Assembly (NCBI GenBank): GCA_903832005.1
Contig: CAIKZO010000028.1
Coordinates: 154,141-218,140, forward strand
Reading direction: 5' to 3'
DNA: 64,000 bases
From: Enhydrobacter aerosaccus
Lineage (GTDB): Bacteria; Pseudomonadota; Alphaproteobacteria; Reyranellales; Reyranellaceae
The position numbers and the translations under genes are program-made. The notes beneath the pieces are model-generated. The model saw nothing but the letters and a program-made list of their open reading frames with translations, searched no databases and was not told the DNA's origin. This document shows, piece after piece, positions 37,617-45,898 of the stretch. Each line of letters starts with the position of its first letter. Within the stretch, counting starts at the first letter, position 1.

Positions 37617-38273
37617 ATGAATTCGGAAAACCCGACCCTGGCGGAAAAACTGGCGACCGCGATCGCCGACGGGATCCTGAACGGCAGCCTGCCGCCCGGC
37701 CTGCGTCTCGACGAGATGGGGTTGGCGGAGCAGCACGGCGTGTCGCGCACGCCGGTGCGGGAGGCGCTGCGTCAGCTCAGCCTGAGCGGCCTGATCGACA
37801 TGCGGCCGCGCAAAGGGGCTGTCGTCTCCAAAGCGACGCCGGACCAGGTCGAGAATTTGTTCGTGGCGATGGCCGAGATCGAGGCGACCTGCGCGCGGCT
37901 GGCGGCGATCAGCATGACGCCGGTCGAGCGGCGCCGCTTGCAGGCGCGGCACGAGGGGATGCTGGCGCTGGCGAAGACCGGCGACACCGGCGCCTATTCG
38001 GACGCCAACGTCGCCTTCCATTCGTCGATCTACACCGGCTCGCACAATGCGCCGCTGGCGGAGTTCGCGCTCAACCTGCGCCGCAGGGTCGGCCCCTTCC
38101 GCCGCGCGCAGTTCCAGGTCGAGGGCCGCCTGCTGCGTTCCAATCAGGAACACGACGCCGTCGTGCGTGCGATTCTCTCTGGAGATGCCTCCGGCGCGCA
38201 TGCCGCGATGCTGCATCACGTCAGCTTGGTTGAAGACGCGTTCGAAGCCTTCGCTGCGACGAACGCGGCGTGA
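37617..38273 (+). CDS. GntR-family (FCD) transcriptional regulator
   Basis: This 218-residue protein has a winged-helix domain (about 5-70: LATAIADGILNGSLPPGLRLDEMGLAEQHGVSRTPVREALRQL). The C-terminal FCD all-helical ligand domain (about 75-205) has FVAMAEIEATCARLAA, NVAFHSSIYTGSHN and NQEHDAVVRAILSGD, providing the metal/carboxylate-binding residues. It starts at ATG 37617; the frame is open upstream but antisense to the binding protein. It probably senses an imported or derived small acid and controls the divergent bmp-biuH operon. Confidence 0.92.
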   Translation: MNSENPTLAEKLATAIADGILNGSLPPGLRLDEMGLAEQHGVSRTPVREALRQLSLSGLIDMRPRKGAVVSKATPDQVENLFVAMAEIEATCARLAAISMTPVERRRLQARHEGMLALAKTGDTGAYSDANVAFHSSIYTGSHNAPLAEFALNLRRRVGPFRRAQFQVEGRLLRSNQEHDAVVRAILSGDASGAHAAMLHHVSLVEDAFEAFAATNAA

Positions 38274-38279
38274 GCTCTT

Positions 38280-38954
38280 CTAGAGTGGCGTGTTGATCGC
38301 CCTCTGATGAAGAGGACCGGGTAGCGCCAGCTCGGCCTTGGCAATGAGGCGTTTTTCCTGGCGGGCGATCGCGATGAATCCCACGACGACGAAGATCGTG
38401 GCCACGGCCAGGAACGCGAGGCTGATCTTTCCCGACTTGTGCAGCATCGTGTTGCCGAAGACGTAGCCGCCGAAGCCGAAGATCAGCGCCCAACTGAGGC
38501 CACCGGCGGCATTGAAGATGAGGAAGCGTCGCCACGGCATGCAATTGACACCGGCCAACAGGGCGGCCGCGGCCCGCAACACGGCGATAAAGCGTCCGAC
38601 GAAGACGATGGCGCCGCCGTACCGATCGAAGAGGTATTGGCCGAGCTTGAGGCGTCCCTCGTTCAGCCCGACAGCACCGCCGTGCCGGAGAAGAAGCGGA
38701 AAACCCAGCTTACGGCCGGCGAGATAACCGAGATTGTCGCCCGCGATCGCCCCGGCCGCGGCCGCCGCAATGATCCAGGCGATATCGAGCTGGTGCGTCG
38801 CGCCCGCGAACGCCGCGACGCTGACGAGGGCCGCTTCGCCCGGGGCGGGAATGCCGGAACTCTCAATGGCGACGAAGAAGAAGACGGCCCAATAGCCGTA
38901 GGTGGCCACCCAGTACATCGGGTGTTCGGCCAGCAGGTGAGAGAGTGTGCTCAT
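38280..38954 (-). CDS. DedA-family membrane protein
   Basis: This protein of about 224 residues (SNARE-associated/VTT domain) has about five spans. Landmarks are ESSGIPAPGEAALVSVAAFAG, AGAIAGDNLGYLAGRKLGFPLL, FVGRFIAVLRAAAALLAGVNCMPWRRF and FNAAGGLSWALIFGFGGY. Family members are undecaprenyl-phosphate or phospholipid translocases needed for envelope homeostasis. ATG 38954 is my choice; ATG 38966 is an in-frame alternative, and neither has a strong ribosome-binding site. It is convergent with the GntR gene, 6 bp apart. Confidence 0.88.
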   Translation of the reverse strand: MSTLSHLLAEHPMYWVATYGYWAVFFFVAIESSGIPAPGEAALVSVAAFAGATHQLDIAWIIAAAAAGAIAGDNLGYLAGRKLGFPLLLRHGGAVGLNEGRLKLGQYLFDRYGGAIVFVGRFIAVLRAAAALLAGVNCMPWRRFLIFNAAGGLSWALIFGFGGYVFGNTMLHKSGKISLAFLAVATIFVVVGFIAIARQEKRLIAKAELALPGPLHQRAINTPL

Positions 38955-39049
38955 CGCGCCGGACATACACCAAAAGAAACGCGAACGCCGCCCTTGGGCT
39001 CGAAAGCCCAAAGACAGCGTTTACTCAGGAAAGATAGAGGGGCCTGGGC

Positions 39050-39274
39050 TCAGCGATAGCCAGGCTGGTCGCCGTGGTAGTTGTCGACCTTCTGGCGCTG
39101 GGCCTCGTAGCTGCTCGAGGTGCTGCCGTTGTTGGCAGTTGCATCGGCGGCGGTGCCGTTGCTGCCAACGCGGGCGCTGTACGAATGCGTCGGACCGTAG
39201 CCCTGGTCGCCGCAGGCGGCGATCGACGTGGCGAGAACAAACGCGCCCACCACCATAAGCGAGATCTTCATCAT
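39050..39274 (-). CDS. Small lipoprotein, hypothetical
   Basis: This 74-residue protein starts at ATG 39274 with AGGAG 7 bases upstream. It has a signal (KISLMVVGAFVLATSIAAC) with Cys in lipobox position, then a Gly/Ser/Asn/Tyr-rich tail of about 50 residues with several Tyr (THSYSARVG, SSSYEAQ, YHGDQPGYR). It is likely a membrane-anchored periplasmic lipoprotein; no known domain. It lies about 95 bp from the DedA start on the same strand. Confidence 0.7.
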   Translation of the reverse strand: MMKISLMVVGAFVLATSIAACGDQGYGPTHSYSARVGSNGTAADATANNGSTSSSYEAQRQKVDNYHGDQPGYR

Positions 39275-39512
39275 GGCGTTTCTCCTAGAATTGCTTCTCG
39301 GGGGTAACGCTCGTTGCGTGGCCACGTTGCGCTGAAGTCAGCGCGCTGCCGCGAACATGGTGGCCTGATTTGCCCGCATTCTGTCCGGCGCGGACCTTCC
39401 AGAAGCACAAACGACGTAAGAGTGGAAGGCATCTGTTGCAAGCGGGTCAATAATATAGCCAATATAACGACCATAATTCGCGATTCGGCTGAACGCGCTT
39501 ATTTTGGCGCGC

Positions 39513-40391
39513 ATGGGAAACTTCATCATTCCGGATGGGCCGGTGCCCCAGCCCGTGCCGCCTCCGCCGCCACTCAATCCCCGGGTCGCGCGCGAAGAAA
39601 AGATCGCTGACGACACGCGCGTCGAAAGCGAACTGAACCGTTTCATCGCATCCAAACAGGATGCGTTGTTCAACAACCCAGATGCCTTCTTTCGTACGCA
39701 AGGCAAAGAAGCGATCCACGCCGCGCCCGTCGCGACGAAGGACCTTGAGCAAATCCGCGACGATTTGCTCGATAGTCTCGCAAACGACTATCAGCGCAAA
39801 CGGCTTGGCGCGGCACTTGATGCTCAGATGACAGTTGCGCGAGATGATATTGCCCGGCACGTGGCCGAACAGAGTCTAGTCTGGCAACGCCAGGTCGCGC
39901 TCGACCGTATTGACCTTCTCGCCAAAGAGGCAGCTTTCCGTCACACCGACGATGGCCTGATTGACGTGCTGGGCACCGCGGCTGCGAGTGCCGCCCGTGC
40001 CCATGCGTGCGTTGGCGTCGATTCACCCAATCCCCAAATAGAAGACCGGGCTGCGACCTTGGCGCGGAGTCGAGTGCTGTCGGCTGCTATGCAGGCACGT
40101 CTTGCCGCTGCTAACGTGGACACGGCTGGCCAGCTTGTAGACCAAACAAGAGCTGATCCGGCGGCCGTTCCTCACGATGTCCAAGTGGCGGGACGTCCAG
40201 AGAATGCTTACGCAGAATGCACCGCGGAGTGTTCTCAAAAGTACGCGATGGGAGAACTCCCTCGACCGAAATGGTTCACCGGATCCGACCCATTCACTCT
40301 GATGCGCTTATGCATTCGAGCTTGTTTGGCCGAAAAGGGAGACCTTAATTACTTACTCCCCTCATCTAAGGAGAACGGGAATGAAACGTGA
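39513..40391 (+). CDS. Hypothetical protein of the accessory pair
   Basis: This 292-residue protein starts at ATG 39513 (MGNFIIPDGPVP). It has a Pro-rich N-terminus (PVPQPVPPPPPLNPR), a long charged helical middle (about 35-145: KQDALFNNPDAFF, ARDDIARHVAEQSLVWQ) and a C-terminal Cys cluster (CTAECSQKY and CIRACLAEK). The spacing in the tail, CxxxC twice, hints at disulfides or metal binding. There is no signal peptide. The helical middle recalls bacteriophage virion or ejection proteins, but I cannot assign it. The region is visibly less GC-rich than its neighbours. The stop overlaps the next gene by 11 bp. Confidence 0.6.
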   Translation: MGNFIIPDGPVPQPVPPPPPLNPRVAREEKIADDTRVESELNRFIASKQDALFNNPDAFFRTQGKEAIHAAPVATKDLEQIRDDLLDSLANDYQRKRLGAALDAQMTVARDDIARHVAEQSLVWQRQVALDRIDLLAKEAAFRHTDDGLIDVLGTAAASAARAHACVGVDSPNPQIEDRAATLARSRVLSAAMQARLAAANVDTAGQLVDQTRADPAAVPHDVQVAGRPENAYAECTAECSQKYAMGELPRPKWFTGSDPFTLMRLCIRACLAEKGDLNYLLPSSKENGNET

Positions 40392-40608
40392 AGTTGCCGA
40401 ATCCATCATGAAGGCAATGAAGGGCGTCGAGTTCGCCATTACTCAGTTGGACGATGCGATACGGACGATTGAGGATGAAAATGAGCGAAAGAAGATGCTC
40501 TTGTTCATCGCCCAACTGATCCACGAATTTCATATGAAGATCACTTTGCCCGTGGTGCAGTACTTTCCGGATTTGCATCCGGACGTTCCGGATTCGCGCG
40601 ACTATTGA
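40381..40608 (+). CDS. Small helical hypothetical protein of the accessory pair
   Basis: This 75-residue protein has ATG 40381 preceded by AAGGAG at about 8 bases, inside the end of the previous gene, so coupling is likely. The sequence is mostly amphipathic helix (SIMKAMKGVEFAITQLDDAIRTIEDENERKKML) followed by a Pro/Asp tail. No Cys and no membrane span. It could bind the 292-residue partner. No family recognised. Confidence 0.62.
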   Translation: MKREVAESIMKAMKGVEFAITQLDDAIRTIEDENERKKMLLFIAQLIHEFHMKITLPVVQYFPDLHPDVPDSRDY

Positions 40609-40644
40609 GCTTTTTCGTGGATGTCTTCGGAGCGTTCGCCGCGA

Positions 40645-40671
40645 ATACGCGCGGCCTGAACCCGCGCGTAT
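40645..40671 (+). terminator. Hairpin after the accessory pair
   Basis: ATACGCGCGG / CCGCGCGTAT gives a 10-bp perfect stem with a 7-base loop, 36 bp after the small gene's stop. No T-tract follows; the long palindromic repeat starts 5 bases later. It could end or stabilise the transcript. Confidence 0.45.
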
Positions 40672-40676
40672 GGGTG

Positions 40677-40761
40677 CATCCCTGTCATCCCGAGCGAAGT
40701 GAGGGAACTTTAACTGCCGCAGATGCAAAGGTCCCTCGCTTCGCTCGGGATGACAGGGATG
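40677..40761. repeat. Long palindromic intergenic repeat, copy 1
   Basis: Left arm 40677-40706 (CATCCCTGTCATCCCGAGCG...) and right arm 40732-40761 are inverted copies of 30 bases with a single mismatch, around a 25-base loop. The arm core, CTGTCATCCCGAGCGAAG, is shared with the repeat at 45804-45894. It lies between convergent genes in a non-coding gap. Confidence 0.9.
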
Positions 40762-40876
40762 AAACCGCCGATTTAACCGCCGTTTTCGACCGTTTCGGAA
40801 TTGCGTGTTTCGTGTCGAATCAACGACTTGGCCGCTCGCCGGCGGCAACCGTATCTAAACGGTGAAAACGGTGCGC

Positions 40877-41713
40877 CTAGTTCAGCGCGAACGGGAAGTA
40901 TTTCTCGTTCAGTTTCTTGTACGTACCGTCGCTCATGATCTCGCCGATTGCCTTGTTGAAGGCTTCGCGCAGCTTGATGTCCTCGCGGCGCAGGCCGGCG
41001 GAGACACCGATGCCCAGCGTCTGCGTGTCCTTGATGTCCTGGCCGATCAGCTCGCAGCATTTGCCTTCGGGCTTCTGCGACCACAGCCAGAGTTGGGCCT
41101 TGTCGCCGAACACGGCGTCGACATCGTCGGTCGCCAGTCCCGCGAGCGCTGCGGCCAGAGTGTCGTAGCGCTTGAGCTGGGCGGAGCGGCGGAAGCTCTT
41201 GTCGGCCCAGTCAGCATGCATGGAATCTTTCTGGATGCCGATCTTCTTGTTGCGCAGCAACGATGGCGGCCCGTCGTACGGCGCACCTTTTTTGGCGATG
41301 AAGGCGCCGGGCGAAAGATAGTAGCGCCGCGACAGGCCGAGCCGCCGCCGCCGTTCGGGCGTCACTTCGAGCGAGGACATGACGATGTCGACTTTCTTGT
41401 CGAGCAGGCCCGGCACCAGGTCATCCCACTTCAGGACGACGAACTCGCACTCGGCCTTCATGCGCATGCAGGTTTCCTGCGCGAGATCCATCTCGAAGCC
41501 CGCGGGCAGTCCCTTGCGGTCGAGATAGTTGAACGGCGGATAGGCGCCCTCGGTGGCGATGGTGATCTTGAAGGCGGGTGGCGTGAACGGCGATTTGGGC
41601 GGCGCAACGCGTGTCGCCGGCACCGGCGCGCGCGGCGCAGGCTTGGCGGTCTGGGCAAAGGCCGCGCTCGCGCCGAGCAGCAGCGCCATCAGGAAAGCAA
41701 CGACCAGCCTCAT
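40877..41713 (-). CDS. Amino-acid ABC transporter substrate-binding protein (family 3)
   Basis: This 278-residue protein has a signal peptide (RLVVAFLMALLLGASAAFA) and an SBP_bac_3 domain: ITIATEGAYPPFNYLDRKGLPAGFEMDLAQ, then WDDLVPGLLDKKVDIVMSSLEVTPERR (the ligand Arg region) and GIGVSAGLRREDIKLREAFNKAIGEI. Polar amino acids are the usual ligands. ATG 41713 overlaps the hemW stop by 4 bp. No permease or ATPase gene is adjacent, so it must pair with a transporter encoded elsewhere. Cotranscription with hemW-rdgB-rph is unusual for such a protein. Confidence 0.9.
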   Translation of the reverse strand: MRLVVAFLMALLLGASAAFAQTAKPAPRAPVPATRVAPPKSPFTPPAFKITIATEGAYPPFNYLDRKGLPAGFEMDLAQETCMRMKAECEFVVLKWDDLVPGLLDKKVDIVMSSLEVTPERRRRLGLSRRYYLSPGAFIAKKGAPYDGPPSLLRNKKIGIQKDSMHADWADKSFRRSAQLKRYDTLAAALAGLATDDVDAVFGDKAQLWLWSQKPEGKCCELIGQDIKDTQTLGIGVSAGLRREDIKLREAFNKAIGEIMSDGTYKKLNEKYFPFALN

Positions 41714-42867
41714 GCGATCAGGCGCTCCAGCACGGCGTTGAGGCGTTGGCGTCCGCTGTCCGTTGCGCGCAGATGCGTTGCGCTCACTTCGAGGAAGCCC
41801 GCGCCGATCAGCGGCGCGAGGGTTGCCTCGCCCACGGTCTCGACGGGATCGGCACCGGCATTTGCGGCGAAGATCGCGCGGTCGATACCGTCGCTGAGGC
41901 GCAGGCCCATCATCAATGCTTCCTCCACCAGATCGCGGCCGGTGACGACCGTGCTCTCGGCCGTGCCATGACCGTCGCGCTCGACGGCGTCCAGCCAAGC
42001 CTCGGGACCGCTGTGCCGTCGCGTCGCGCGCTTGCCGCCGTCAGCACCGAAGCGGCCATGCGCGCCGGGCCCGATGCCCACGTAATCCTGATACCGCCAG
42101 TAGATCAAATTATGGCGGCAAGCGGCGCCTGGCTTGGCGTGGTTGGAGATTTCGTAGGCCGGCAGGCCGGCCGCGGCGAGGCGGGCTTGCGTCAGCTCGA
42201 ACATGTCGGCCGCCAGTTCTTCGGGCGGCAAGATGAAGCCGCCGCGCGCGTGATCGGTGAAGAAGCGCGTGCCGCGCTCGATGGTGAGCTGGTAGAGCGA
42301 CAGATGCTCGCCCGCGAGGCTGAGGGCGCGCCCGAGCTCGGCGGCCCAGGCTTCGAGCGTCTGGCCGGGGCGGGCATAGATCAGGTCGAAGGAATAGCGC
42401 GCGAAGTGCTGCCGCGCTGTTTCGACCGCCGCCAGCGCCTCGTCGGGCGAATGCTCGCGGCCGAGAAAGCGCAGGTCGGTGGCGCTCATCGCCTGCACAC
42501 CCAGCGACACGCGGTTGACGCCGGCCTGCCCCAGCAGCGCAAATCGACCCGCCTCGACCGAGGTCGGGTTGGCTTCCAGGGTGATCTCGATCTCGGGTGC
42601 GCAGTCCCACAGCTGATGCGTGCGCGCGATCAGCTCGGCCACGGTCTCGGCCTCCATCAGCGAGGGCGTGCCGCCGCCGAAGAACATGGTCTCGACACGC
42701 CGGCCGGGCGCTTCGCGCGCGGCGTGTTCCAGTTCGGTCAGCAACGCCTTGCGCCAGCGCGAGTGCTCGACGCCGTCGCGGACGTGACTGTTGAAGTCGC
42801 AGTAGGGGCACTTCGATTTGCAGAACGGCCAGTGGATGTAGACACCCAGTGGTGCGGGCGCGGTCAC
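41710..42867 (-). CDS. hemW: Radical SAM heme chaperone HemW
   Basis: This 385-residue protein has the radical-SAM cluster motif CKSKCPYC (CxxxCxxC) in VYIHWPFCKSKCPYCDF, then FFGGGTPSLM, SLGVQAMSATDLRFLGREH and the HemW-type HNLIYWRYQDYVGIGPGAHG segment. The family was formerly called coproporphyrinogen dehydrogenase-like; HemW inserts heme into target proteins. GTG 42867 is used because it overlaps the rdgB stop by 4 bp (GTGA). Fourth in the rph operon order rph-rdgB-hemW-SBP counted from the end. Confidence 0.95.
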   Translation of the reverse strand: MTAPAPLGVYIHWPFCKSKCPYCDFNSHVRDGVEHSRWRKALLTELEHAAREAPGRRVETMFFGGGTPSLMEAETVAELIARTHQLWDCAPEIEITLEANPTSVEAGRFALLGQAGVNRVSLGVQAMSATDLRFLGREHSPDEALAAVETARQHFARYSFDLIYARPGQTLEAWAAELGRALSLAGEHLSLYQLTIERGTRFFTDHARGGFILPPEELAADMFELTQARLAAAGLPAYEISNHAKPGAACRHNLIYWRYQDYVGIGPGAHGRFGADGGKRATRRHSGPEAWLDAVERDGHGTAESTVVTGRDLVEEALMMGLRLSDGIDRAIFAANAGADPVETVGEATLAPLIGAGFLEVSATHLRATDSGRQRLNAVLERLIA

Positions 42868-43478
42868 CGGAAGCTGGCCTCGACCATCATCTTGAAGGCG
42901 CGCCCGCGATGACTGATCGCGTTCTTCTCGGCATCGCTCATCTCGGCCGTGGTGCGCCTTTCGCCGACAGGCTGGAAGCACGGATCGTAGCCATGGCCAC
43001 CGCTGCCGCGGATCGGCCAGACGATCGCGCCGTCGCAGGTGCCGTGGAACAGTTCGAGATGCTCGTCGGGCCAGGCCAGCACCAGCACGCAATGGAAGGT
43101 GGCGCCGCGCGCCTTGTCGTCCTGCGGCACGCCGCGTTTGGCGAGTTCGTCCTGGATGCGGCGTATGCCGACCATGGCGTCGCGCGTCGGGCCTTCCCAG
43201 TCGGCGGTGTAGACGCCGGGCTGGTCGTCGAGCGCATGGACGCTCAATCCCGAATCATCGGCCAGCGCCGGCAGGCCGCTGGCGCGCGTCGCAGCCAGCG
43301 CCTTGATCGTGGCGTTCTCCTCGAACGTCGTGCCGGTCTCGTCCGGTGAGGGAAGTCCCAATGCACCGGCCGAGACGATCTCGACGCCGAACGGTTTCAG
43401 CAGCGTGGCGAACTCGCCCGCCTTGCCGCGATTGTGGGTCGCCACAACGAGCTTGGGCAGGACGAAGCGCCGCGACAT
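42864..43478 (-). CDS. rdgB: XTP/dITP diphosphatase (RdgB/HAM1)
   Basis: This 204-residue pyrophosphatase removes non-canonical purine nucleotides. THNRGKAGEF (N-terminal substrate loop), ETGTTFEENATIKA, ADDSGLSVHALDDQPGVYTADW and GSGGHGYDPCF with the closing SHRGRAF are all present. ATG 43478 overlaps the rph stop by one base (TAATG), the classic rph-rdgB coupling. Confidence 0.96.
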   Translation of the reverse strand: MSRRFVLPKLVVATHNRGKAGEFATLLKPFGVEIVSAGALGLPSPDETGTTFEENATIKALAATRASGLPALADDSGLSVHALDDQPGVYTADWEGPTRDAMVGIRRIQDELAKRGVPQDDKARGATFHCVLVLAWPDEHLELFHGTCDGAIVWPIRGSGGHGYDPCFQPVGERRTTAEMSDAEKNAISHRGRAFKMMVEASFR

Positions 43479-44197
43479 TAGGCTTTCCCGATGGCCAGAC
43501 GTTGAAGTGCGGTGAGTTCGGTGACGCCCTTCTTGGCGAGCACCATCAATTCCATGAACTGCGGCTCGCTGAACGGCTTATCCTCGGCAGTGCCTTGGAC
43601 CTCGACAATGCCGCCGTCGCCGGTCAGCACGAAGTTGGCATCGGCCTGCGCCTTGGAGTCTTCCGGATAATCGAGGTCGAGCACGGCCGTGCCCTCCCAC
43701 AGTCCGCACGAGACCGCGGCGACCTGGCCGGTGAGCGGGCTGGCGGTGAGCTTGCCTTCCTTGATCAGGCGATCGAAGGCGAAGTGCAGCGCGACCCAGG
43801 CGCCGGTGATCGACGCGGTGCGCGTGCCGCCGTCGGCCTGCAGCACGTCGCAGTCGATGTTGATCTGGCGCTCGCCCATCGCGGGCAAGTCCACGACCGC
43901 GCGCAAAGCGCGCCCGATGAGCCGCTGGATCTCCTGCGTACGGCCGGACTGTTTGCCGCGCGCCGCCTCGCGATCGGTGCGGGTGTGGGTCGAGCGTGGC
44001 AGCATGCCGTACTCCGCCGTCACCCAGCCCTTGCCGGAGTTGCGCATCCACGGCGGCACCCGCTCGTCGACCGAGGCGGTGCACAGCACGTGGGTATCGC
44101 CGAATTTCACCAGGCACGAACCTTCGGCATGGCGGGAGAAGCCCGGCTCGAGGGTCACTTTGCGAAGCTGATCGGGGGCGCGGCCGGAGGGGCGCAT
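43478..44197 (-). CDS. rph: Ribonuclease PH
   Basis: This 239-residue phosphorolytic 3'-exoribonuclease trims tRNA precursors. It opens [14 protein letters not shown] and contains [70 protein letters not shown] and [11 protein letters not shown]. Full length and intact, unlike the truncated E. coli K-12 version. First gene of the rph-rdgB-hemW-SBP operon. The hrcA gene lies divergently beyond a small membrane-protein gene. Confidence 0.97.
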   Translation of the reverse strand: MRPSGRAPDQLRKVTLEPGFSRHAEGSCLVKFGDTHVLCTASVDERVPPWMRNSGKGWVTAEYGMLPRSTHTRTDREAARGKQSGRTQEIQRLIGRALRAVVDLPAMGERQINIDCDVLQADGGTRTASITGAWVALHFAFDRLIKEGKLTASPLTGQVAAVSCGLWEGTAVLDLDYPEDSKAQADANFVLTGDGGIVEVQGTAEDKPFSEPQFMELMVLAKKGVTELTALQRLAIGKA

Positions 44198-44269
44198 TCT
44201 GTCTCCTGCTTTAGGGGTAGGGGCTTATGACCAATACCGGCGGCCAGAACAAGCGACCCGGCTCCGGGC

Positions 44270-44599
44270 CTAGGGTGCCCTGACCAGCCAGCCCTTGCGA
44301 CGAAAGTGGCGGCGAACCTGCTGCATCACGAAAGACGACTGGATCATCAGGACGATGACCACGCTGAGCGGCAAGGCGAACAGCAGCAGCCGATTCGACA
44401 GGAACGTCAGGGCAAGGGCCCAGAAGCCGGCAAGCCCCCCGGTCAGGACGACCATCAGCAGCACGGAGGGCCAGAAGCCGGACGTCTTGCGGTACAGGAT
44501 GTAAAAGGGGCCGAGAAAGGCGGCAATGACGTAGGAGCTGCGCGTCACCATCTCCATCGCTTCCGTATTCGGGTGCTCGAATCGATAGGGTCGCAGCAT
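44270..44599 (-). CDS. Small inner-membrane protein, hypothetical
   Basis: This 109-residue protein has three predicted spans (about 24-36, 44-66, 70-88), a basic C-terminus (RRHFRRKGWL), and GFWPSVLLMVVLTGGLAGFWALALTFL as its most hydrophobic part. ATG 44599 follows AAAAGGACAGG. Transcribed toward rph, 72 bp away. DUF2628-like small membrane proteins look similar, but I cannot assign it firmly. Confidence 0.7.
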   Translation of the reverse strand: MLRPYRFEHPNTEAMEMVTRSSYVIAAFLGPFYILYRKTSGFWPSVLLMVVLTGGLAGFWALALTFLSNRLLLFALPLSVVIVLMIQSSFVMQQVRRHFRRKGWLVRAP

Positions 44600-44677
44600 C
44601 CTGTCCTTTTACACGAACCGTGCGATTCAGGGGAGTGACGCGTTGACCCGCCCATCCACAGTTCCTACATTTTTGCC

Positions 44678-45778
44678 ATGGCCATTCATCGCCTCGGCTT
44701 GCCCGGGGGACTAAGCGACACGCCGCCCGGTCAGCGACAGACTGCCTCTGTTACCGAACTCAACGACCGGGCCCGCGAGGTATTGCGCGGGGTGGTCGAG
44801 AGCTATGTGGAGACCGGCGAGCCGGTCGGATCGCGGGCGCTCACCCGCAAGATCACCGAGGCGCTGTCGCCCGCGACCATTCGCAACATCATGGCCGACC
44901 TGCAGGACCTCGGTCTGCTCTACGCGCCGCACACTTCCGCCGGTCGCCTGCCGACCGACGCGGGGCTGAAGCTGTTCGTCAACGGCCTGCTCGAAGTCGG
45001 GCATGTGTCGGATGAGGAACGCGAGAGCATCGAGTCGCGCTGCGCCGCCGTCGGCCGCAGCGTCACCGATGCGCTCGAGCAGGCTACCAGCCTGCTGTCA
45101 GGCCTGTCGCGCTGCGCCAGCCTCGTGATGGCACCCAAGACCGAGCAGCCGCTGAAGCACATCGAGTTCGTGAACCTCGGTCCCGGCCGCGCGCTGGTCG
45201 TGTCGGTGACACAGTCGGGCCATGTCGAGAACCGCATCATCGACACGCCGGTCGGCATGCCGGCCTCGGCGCTGGTCGAGGCCAGCAACTATCTCAACGC
45301 GCGCCTCACCGGCCGCACCTTCGAGGATGCGCGCCGGCTGATCGTCGAGGACCTGAAGCTGAAGCGCGCCGAGTTGAACGACCTCACCGCGCGCGTGATC
45401 GAATCGGGCCTCGCGAGCTGGGCGGGCGAGCCCGGCGGCAACCTGATCGTGCGCGGCCAGGCGCGGCTACTCGAGGACATCACCGCGATCTCCGATCTCG
45501 AGCGGGTGCGCACCTTGTTCGACGCGCTCGAGCGCGGCGAGAGCTTCGCGCGTTTGCTCGAATTGGCCAACGGCGCGGCGGGCGTGCAGATTTTCATCGG
45601 TGCCGACAATCCGATGTTCGCCAACACCGGCTGCTCGATGGTGGTGGCGCCGTTCCGCGATTCGCAGGAACGCATCCTGGGCGCGATCGGCGTGATCGGT
45701 CCGACGCGCTTGAACTACGCCCGCATTATCCCGCTGGTCGACTACACCGCCCGCACGATCGGGCGGATGGTCGGTTAG
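44678..45778 (+). CDS. hrcA: Heat-inducible transcription repressor HrcA
   Basis: This 366-residue repressor of class I heat-shock genes binds CIRCE operators. An N-terminal winged helix (about 27-95: VLRGVVESYVETGEPVGSRAL, SPATIRNIMADLQDLGLL, PHTSAGRLPTDAGL) is followed by the HrcA effector domain (IFIGADNP, GCSMVVAPF, GVIGPTRLNYARIIPLVDYTA). ATG 44678 makes a protein slightly longer than usual; a start near VTELNDRAREVL is possible. It is divergent from the rph side, as in many alphaproteobacteria, but grpE does not follow; a palindromic repeat and an L,D-transpeptidase-like gene do. Confidence 0.95.
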   Translation: MAIHRLGLPGGLSDTPPGQRQTASVTELNDRAREVLRGVVESYVETGEPVGSRALTRKITEALSPATIRNIMADLQDLGLLYAPHTSAGRLPTDAGLKLFVNGLLEVGHVSDEERESIESRCAAVGRSVTDALEQATSLLSGLSRCASLVMAPKTEQPLKHIEFVNLGPGRALVVSVTQSGHVENRIIDTPVGMPASALVEASNYLNARLTGRTFEDARRLIVEDLKLKRAELNDLTARVIESGLASWAGEPGGNLIVRGQARLLEDITAISDLERVRTLFDALERGESFARLLELANGAAGVQIFIGADNPMFANTGCSMVVAPFRDSQERILGAIGVIGPTRLNYARIIPLVDYTARTIGRMVG

Positions 45779-45803
45779 GGGCGAGGTCGTCAGCCGAGCA
45801 AGA

Positions 45804-45894
45804 CTGTCATCCTGAGCGCAGCGAAGGATCTAGCGCTGCCAAAGAAGTACTTTGGTCGATCCCGCTAGGTCCTTCGCTGCGCTCAGGACGACAG
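45804..45894. repeat. Long palindromic intergenic repeat, copy 2
   Basis: Left arm 45804-45835 (CTGTCATCCTGAGCGCAGCG...) and right arm 45863-45894 are inverted copies of 32 bases with two mismatches. The loop contains its own hairpin, CCAAAG / CTTTGG (45839-45855). The arm shares the CTGTCATCC(C/T)GAGCG core with copy 1. It lies between the convergent hrcA and L,D-transpeptidase genes, so it may serve as a bidirectional transcript end. Confidence 0.9.
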
Positions 45895-45898
45895 AGGC

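Noticed and set aside
40677..40761. CRISPR-like repeat
   Set aside because: Only two inverted arms around one loop; no regularly spaced direct repeats and no cas genes anywhere in the window.
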